Below are positions 58,541 to 64,000 of a stretch of 64,000 nt of DNA, piece after piece. The stretch is from Trifolium pratense (taxonomy: Eukaryota; Streptophyta; Magnoliopsida; Fabales; Fabaceae), in the NCBI RefSeq assembly GCF_020283565.1, contig NC_060059.1:31236838-31300837 (forward strand), read 5' to 3'. The notes under the pieces are model-generated. The model was not told the origin of the DNA, ran no database searches, and worked only from the letters and a program-made list of their open reading frames with translations. A program made the translations under genes and the position numbers. Position 1 is the first letter of the stretch; each line of letters begins with the position of its first letter.

Positions 58541-59506
58541 GGATTGTTGAAAAGCCTAAACTTTTAGTACCGTGAAATGGAGGCTGTAAGGCTGATTTTT
58601 AGGAATACAGTGAAATATAATAATAAAAAGAATGATATTCATGTGATGGCTAATAATCACATGAGAAATTGATTAAAGATCTTACTCAGGTGTTTCAAAT
58701 GCAACCACTTCATTGATGTGTTGTGCTTCACAAACAATAATATCATCAATTAGATGTTTTTCAAATTCAACGACTTTATCTTTGTGATGTGTTTAAGATG
58801 AAACCACTCTATAGTTGTGTCGTGTTTTAGATGCAACCATCTCATCTCTGAGTTGTGTTTCAAATGCAACAATTCCCTCATTGACGTGTTGCGCTTCAGA
58901 TAAAACTTCTACTTTATCATTTTGTTGCACTTCAAATACAACCTCCTCCTCGTTGTTTTTATTTGTTTCAGAAACAATCATAGTCTCATTGTTTTGTTGT
59001 GTTTCAGATATAACCACAACATTAGCTATATGCATATAACTAATGTTGTGATTGTATCTGAAACACAACAAAGCAATGAGGCTGTGATTGTTTCTGAAAC
59101 AAAAAAAAACTAAGATTGTATTTGAATTGCAACACAATGATGAAGTGGTAGTTTTATTCGAAGCGCACCACATCAATGAGGCAATGGTTGCATTCGAAAC
59201 GCAACTCAAAGATGAGATGGTTGCATATGAAACACGACACAATTATGAGGTGGTTTCATCCGACACAAATCACAAAAACGTGGTGGTTGAATCTAAAAAA
59301 CACCCTATTGATGATATTTTTGTTTGTGAAGCACAACACTACAATGAGGTGGTTACACTTGAAACACTTTAGAAATATTTTTAATCAATTGCTCATGCCA
59401 TTTTGAGCCATCACATGGATATCATTCTTTTTACTATAACTAGAGTCATCGTTAACCTACATTTTTCTTCTAATGGTACTAAAATTCCTAGGATTTTCAA
59501 TGATAT
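58541..59506. repeat. Giant near-perfect palindrome with repeat-peptide arms
   Basis: Two arms of about 470-490 bp face each other with essentially no spacer around TATATGCATATA (59027-59038). The inner ~345 bp of each arm (58687-59378) is the most similar part. Similarity continues outward through 'aaaaagaatgatat', 'catgtgatggct', 'aattgattaaa' and 'ttttagtacc'/'ggtactaaaa' to about 58541 and 59506. Read outward from the centre, each arm is a frame of 11-12-residue repeats of the type (V)xFETQxNxEVV: NVVVISETQQNNE… on the minus strand and NVVIVSETQQSNEA… on the plus. The plus arm has a stop after VSETKKN and resumes as VFELQHNDEVV to a stop near 59372. The minus arm runs open to RVVSS near 58795. 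Transcription through it would give a long hairpin RNA. Confidence 0.9.
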
Positions 59507-61440
59507 AGGGTAAAAAACACAAATAAATTGTTTTCAATATAAGAGTTACAGAGTAGTTTGTAATAGTACATCGATTATAAGCTATAGTGTCATTACTAAC
59601 AGAACCATTGACCAACCAAATAAAATATGTAAACAATTTTTTAAAAATTGCCTAAGTTTCAAATATGATACAAATATTATGGCAAATACTGATTGGATAA
59701 CAAGATTACAATATGATACAAAAATTATGGTAAATAGAAAGTGAGTGTTGAAACCAATCCACTTACCATTCTTGATATTTCCCTCCCATGCCCATATTGA
59801 TTGCAACTCCAGCTTAAACAAAAAATTATGAATAAATTGATGAAAAGAAAACTCTAAGAAATTGCATAAAAAGAGGACAAAATGTAGAATTTAAACTTAA
59901 CACTTTTAAGTTAGTTTAATTTGATCGGTACATCCAAAATCTCTTATAAGATTTTATCCATTTAATTTGTGAATATTCATGAAAGATAAATCACAAAATT
60001 TTGCATGATAAAACTATCATGTGTTTATTCTAGATATGAACCTAAATTCCTTCCGATTATAGAAAACATGCATTCACGCGGTCAAGAGATCACATTTGAT
60101 TACGATCAAACAACTCTTAATTTAACTTCACCAAATCTAGTTTCAAATACATATCAAAATATTCATTCAAAAAAAAAAAAAATACATATCAAAATATAAG
60201 TTGTTTGCCATTTTACTGTCACGTGATTACATCGCATGAAGATCAAACAATTTGTTTTCTAACTTCACCAAATCAAATATAAATTACATAGAATTATGAG
60301 TTAGGTCTAACTCAAATGTGAAGAATATTGCCTCTAGACCATATCTCATCAAATGTGAGAATTTTAACACATACCTTTTATTCCCAACACCGGACATCTG
60401 GAGCATGATCTAAGTGGAACTTGGATACACACTGATGTCATCTTATAATTTTGGTGAAATCTAACTCAGCGACTTGTAAGTTAAAGACAATCTCTACTTA
60501 TAAACCCATGTGCAGATCTTATCATATCTAGATGTGAGAATCTTAAAAATCCGAAATTCGATTTTGTATTGAGAAAAAAAACATCAAAATCATTTAGAAT
60601 AAAAAGTAATCAACATAAAATTTGCAATATCATCCAAACCAAAAATGGAGCAATAAAGACAAAACAATGATAAAAACACAATGTGATGAAAAATAATAAA
60701 CCAGCAACAATATTAAACTATGAAAAAAAAGAGACTCACGATTATCACCAGAACTAGTCACCATTCTTTTAGAGATTGGTGATGTCAAATTCCTATCCAT
60801 CAATTCAACAGTTTTGAAACTATAATAGTTTCATACAATACGATAAAAGTGCTATCTATTGGTAAAAATCTTATATATAAATTGCAACAATGTTGTGTGG
60901 TAAGCTAGGAAGCACCGACACTTATGATACAGTAAATTATGTCATTTTTTTAAATTTTTATCGGTGTCGACGTGTCAGTGCTCGTGTCGTTTCCGGTGTC
61001 CGTGCTTCATAGGTGGTAAGTATTAAAAATTTCTCCTATTTTACTTTTTTATTTTTGACTATCTTTTTGACTTTTTAAAATTATTACATGTTTATTTTTT
61101 TCTTATAATTTGTTTGGTCTATTTTTTTGACTTTTAAAAATTATTATATATTTATCCTTTTTCTAAATTTGTTTGGTCTATTTTGAATTTTCCATCTGAT
61201 TTTAAATGCTTTTAAGATTAAATAGTAACTAATTAAAATATTATTATATATTTATCATTTCATAGTAATTATTAAATAGATTTCTATATTTATCCGTTAA
61301 TAGAGTGTTGGTTGGTCAATCGTTGATCAATAATTAACTTATTTCTAGTTTGTAAAAAGGTCCCTAAATTAGTTTACATTTTGTAAATAGGTTCCTGAAT
61401 TAGTTTAATCACATGAAAAATGATTTGATATATACGTAAA
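59507..61440. other. A+T-rich spacer, no gene seen
   Basis: Small duplication 'aatatgatacaaatattatgg' (59656) and 'aatatgatacaaaaattatgg' (59709). Otherwise no recognisable feature. A possible LTR or MITE fragment near 60900-61015 ('cggtgtcgacgtgtcagtgctcgtgtcg') is unassigned. Confidence 0.35.
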
Positions 61441-61616
<176 letters not shown>

Positions 61617-61622
61617 GCATTA

Positions 61623-61965
61623 AGCTTAACTACACATTTGGTCCCTTATGTTTATTTTAGATTTCAATTTGATCCCTTACGTTTAAAAAGTATCAATTTG
61701 GTCCCTTACATTTATTTTTGGTTTCAAATTAGTCATTTCCGTTAGTTTTGTCACTAACACCGTCTGAACAGTACATGTGTCAGTGTGTCCAAGTGACACG
61801 TGTCAATCCACATATGCAAATTGGCTGCCACATTTGACAAAATTGACGGAAATGACTAACTTGAAACCTAAAATAAACGTAAGAGACCAAATTGAGACTT
61901 TTTAAACGTAAGTGACCAAATTGAAACCTAAATTAAACGTAAATGACCAAATGTGTAGTTAAGCC
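61623..61965. mobile_element. Mutator-like MITE next to the TTA microsatellite, 343 bp
   Basis: Left AGCTTAACTACACATTTGGT and right (inverted) GGCTTAACTACACATTTGGT. Arms contain mirrored 'aatttggtcccttac' units and a 'gtcatttccgt' block. Flanks TTAGCATTA (61614-61622) and TTATTATTA (61966-61974) match 7/9, fitting insertion into a TTA run with later change on the left. Core has 'gtgacacgtgtca', a near-palindrome. No ORF. Confidence 0.75.
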
Positions 61966-61974
61966 TTATTATTA

Positions 61975-62180
61975 ATATCACTTTTATTTACTACAATTTT
62001 ATATTGACAATGAAATAAAAAATAAAGAGTTATTATTTTCAGTCAAATATTAAAAAAAAAACGTTCATATTTTATTATTTTTCATTGCGCGATGCTACTA
62101 AGGTATTTTTTGTGTTGTTTATGCGAGAAAGAAAGACATGCTTGAATCAGACAATCAAAACACACTTTTAGCAAGTTAAT
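61975..62180. other. Spacer, nothing seen
   Basis: A+T-rich, no feature recognised. Confidence 0.35.
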
Positions 62181-62182
62181 TA

Positions 62183-62927
62183 CAGTAGAAACTCTTTAAA
62201 TTAATACTCGATAAATTAATAAATTCTCTAAAATAATAAATTTGTCCGGTCCCGACTTGGGCCAGTGTAAAAAATTGAATGATTCGATAAAATAATAAGA
62301 TAATAATTTTTTGGGAGATCCCTTTATAATTTTCGGTCCCAAGAAAATCATAAATTAATAATTCATAGAAACTGAAAAAAAAATATATTACACTTTGTTG
62401 AAATATGATTCAATAGTTGTTTGTTTTCCTTTAAAGTTCAAGTCTGTTTGGAGCTCATCTCTAACTTTTTGTGTGCTTGCAGGATCATCTCTCTTGTACT
62501 CGCACAACTCCTTACGTATTTGATCTGACATAGTTGATTTTGCAACACCTTTTAGATGAGAAGCCATCTCGTGAGTGAGATATGGTTTGAATACTTTTAA
62601 CACATTCATATAATTTATATATGCCAAACTTGCTTAAGAATACATTGAACATTCCACTTGTTTACATTTACTATACACTTCAAAAGTCAAAAGTCATATT
62701 TCCAATGGATATGAATACAATATTTATTAATTTACATTGAGTCCCAAGATTTGCTGCAACGTAATTCTAAGAGACATAGACTAATTTGCCTTTTTGTTTG
62801 GTATGTACAATATAATTACTTAAAAACTCTTTAAATTAATAATTATTAATTTATCGATAAATTAATAACTCTGTAAATTAATAAATTTCTCCGGTCCCGA
62901 CATTATTAATTTATAGAGTTTCTACTG
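62183..62927 (-). mobile_element. Pogo-like (Lemi1/Emigrant-type) element, 745 bp, TA duplication
   Basis: Left end CAGTAGAAACTCTTTAAATT and right end (inverted) CAGTAGAAACTCTATAAATT, each flanked by TA (62181-62182, 62928-62929). This closely resembles the CAGTAAAACCTCTATAAATT termini of Arabidopsis Emigrant/Lemi1 elements as I remember them. Subterminal 'aattaataaat' and 'ccggtcccgac' blocks are repeated on both sides. It encloses a transposase fragment. Confidence 0.82.
62388..62627 (-). pseudogene. C-terminal fragment, probable pogo/Tigger-like transposase
   Basis: A 79-codon minus-strand frame inside the pogo-like element ends KGKQTTIESYFNKV, like the C-terminal QTTI(D/E)SFF tail of Tigger/jerky-type DDE transposases. 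The DNA-binding and catalytic domains are absent. Assignment rests mainly on the element's termini; the peptide alone would be weak. Confidence 0.5.
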
Positions 62928-62929
62928 TA

Positions 62930-63927
62930 GTATTTTGATATAGACTATTACCAAACAACTGAAGGTTCAAGAAATACAAGAAAGGAGAGTTTGAATTGGG
63001 TAATATGCATTAATCTTCAACCAATCGTCTCCTATTAGAAATGGGGAAACTACTTTGATATTCTCCATATGGGCTATCTATTTACTATAATCTTGTCAAA
63101 GATTTCTGGGTAAATGCGTCTGTTCAAAGATTTCTAGGTAAATGCGTCTGTTCTGGAGAATGATGAATGACTTTGAGATACATTCATGGGTCATCATAAG
63201 AAATTTGATTTTTGGCAGCGCTTTTTTTTTGTTACAAATCATTGGCAAAATCTACCTTTCTTGGGACACTAAGCTTGTTGACACAAATGGTTCTAGTAAT
63301 GTTGAAAGCTTCGATGACGAAGGGCGCTCTGAAGCGGAAACTTCTATAGTCAAGAGGACAAAGAATATGTAGTCATTTCTGGAGTAACCACCCTAACCCT
63401 CTAGGATCCCCCCTCTATTGTGCACTTATGCAGTCTCATCTGCATTGCATCTTTTCATTCTTTCTCAATGTAAAATGTTTTTCATTTTTAGCAAACTATT
63501 GTCCCCCCTCTATGTTTTTCATTTGAACTATGTATATAATTTTATGTTTTTCATTTGTACTCTTTAAACAAACACATACCTTCACTAAATATAATTTGCT
63601 ATAACAATAATTTGACTTTTGAAAAGTTTTTTCGACTAAAATAAATGATATTCATTTATTCAAATTGATAGAGTACATCGATGCAATACAAATTCAAATT
63701 CGCTAAAAATAATTAAAAGGATGAATTTGCGAACAAACTCACAACATTCTTGTTAATTAGTAGCATAAAACGGCAAATTACATAAACCTACGAATATGAC
63801 TATATTAAAGTGTTTGAAAAGTTGAATACACAACTTTTGAAATAAATATTTCTAATTAAGTTGCTTATCACATGTCCATAGTGCACATGTTAGCATTTAG
63901 AAACATGAAAAGATTGATATTGAAGAA
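62930..63927. other. Spacer downstream of the second KCS copy
   Basis: 'Caaagatttctgggtaaatg' is repeated as a 27-bp tandem pair at about 63098-63153. A 76-codon plus-strand frame at 63142-63372 ends in an acidic stretch (SFDDEGRSEAETS) but has no recognisable domain, so I leave it uncalled. Confidence 0.4.
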
Positions 63928-64000
63928 TCAATTCAATTTTGCAACTTTAGGCACATGAACAGGAAAGTCATGAATCTCATCAATCCAAGGATTCTTCTCT
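63928..64000 (-). CDS. Second 3-ketoacyl-CoA synthase, C-terminus only
   Basis: The last 73 bases encode, on the minus strand, [23 protein letters not shown] and a TGA at 63930-63928. This matches the end of the 47930 KCS ([25 protein letters not shown]) with a few changes and a C-terminus two residues shorter. Gene orientation is the same, so it is a tandem paralogue whose body lies beyond the window end. Nucleotide similarity stops just after the stop codon, so the duplication is not recent in its flanks, or they have been replaced. Confidence 0.9.
   Translation of the reverse strand, partial: EKNPWIDEIHDFPVHVPKVAKLN

Noticed and set aside
59582..59821. 79-codon minus-strand ORF near the palindrome
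   Set aside because: Explained by a local direct duplication; no domain.
63142..63372. 76-codon ORF with an acidic tail
   Set aside because: No recognisable family and overlaps a short tandem duplication; not enough to call a gene.

Overview
The window is plant nuclear DNA, very probably from a temperate legume (Medicago, Trifolium, Pisum or Cicer type). It is strongly A+T-rich, its genes have plant-type GT-AG introns, and intergenic space is packed with LINEs, tRNA-derived SINEs, LTR fragments and many non-autonomous DNA transposons. There is no bacterial gene organisation. The genus is an inference from repeat style and protein similarity; nothing in the sequence names a species.

Only three complete host genes and one partial one can be supported. 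(1) 11700-12955 (+): a three-exon DUF506/PDDEXK-like protein, preceded by a G-box/TATA promoter and a 38-codon upstream ORF that looks like a real conserved-peptide uORF. (2) 36238-43370 (+): an eight-exon gene for the armadillo-repeat SWI/SNF subunit LFR (LEAF AND FLOWER RELATED), 460 codons. (3) 47930-51957 (-): a two-exon 3-ketoacyl-CoA synthase (KCS), 521 codons, with its Cys-His-Asn catalytic residues intact. (4) 63928-64000 (-): the last codons of a second, tandem KCS copy cut by the window edge. As I recall, the Arabidopsis homologues of (1) and (2) lie almost side by side on chromosome 3 (At3g22970 and At3g22990). If so, the first half is a conserved gene block pushed apart by about 23 kb of transposon debris.

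Layout: 0-7.3 kb holds two LINEs, one split by a solo LTR, plus a long-TIR element. 7.3-11 kb is MITE and SINE ground. The DUF506 gene follows. 13-36 kb is repeats: SINEs, Mutator-like MITEs with exact 9-bp target duplications, Stowaway MITEs, Ty3/gypsy LTR fragments and two LINE remnants. The LFR gene has transposons in introns 1 and 2. 45-46.3 kb holds nested hAT elements. The KCS gene carries a three-layer insertion and a minisatellite in its single intron. 55.7-57.3 kb is a hAT-like element with exact 8-bp target duplications. 58.5-59.5 kb is a near-perfect giant palindrome whose arms both encode an 11-12-residue repeat peptide. 61.4-63 kb holds a TTA microsatellite, a small Mutator-like MITE and a pogo-like element.

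The strongest candidates for something little described are the repeat-peptide palindrome at 58.5-59.5 kb, the uORF upstream of the DUF506 gene, a set of 14-16-bp dyads upstream of an LTR TATA box at 20.95-21.1 kb, and a group of DNA elements that share only a GGCTTAA-like terminus. I found no CRISPR array, rRNA gene, intact tRNA gene or intact autonomous transposon.
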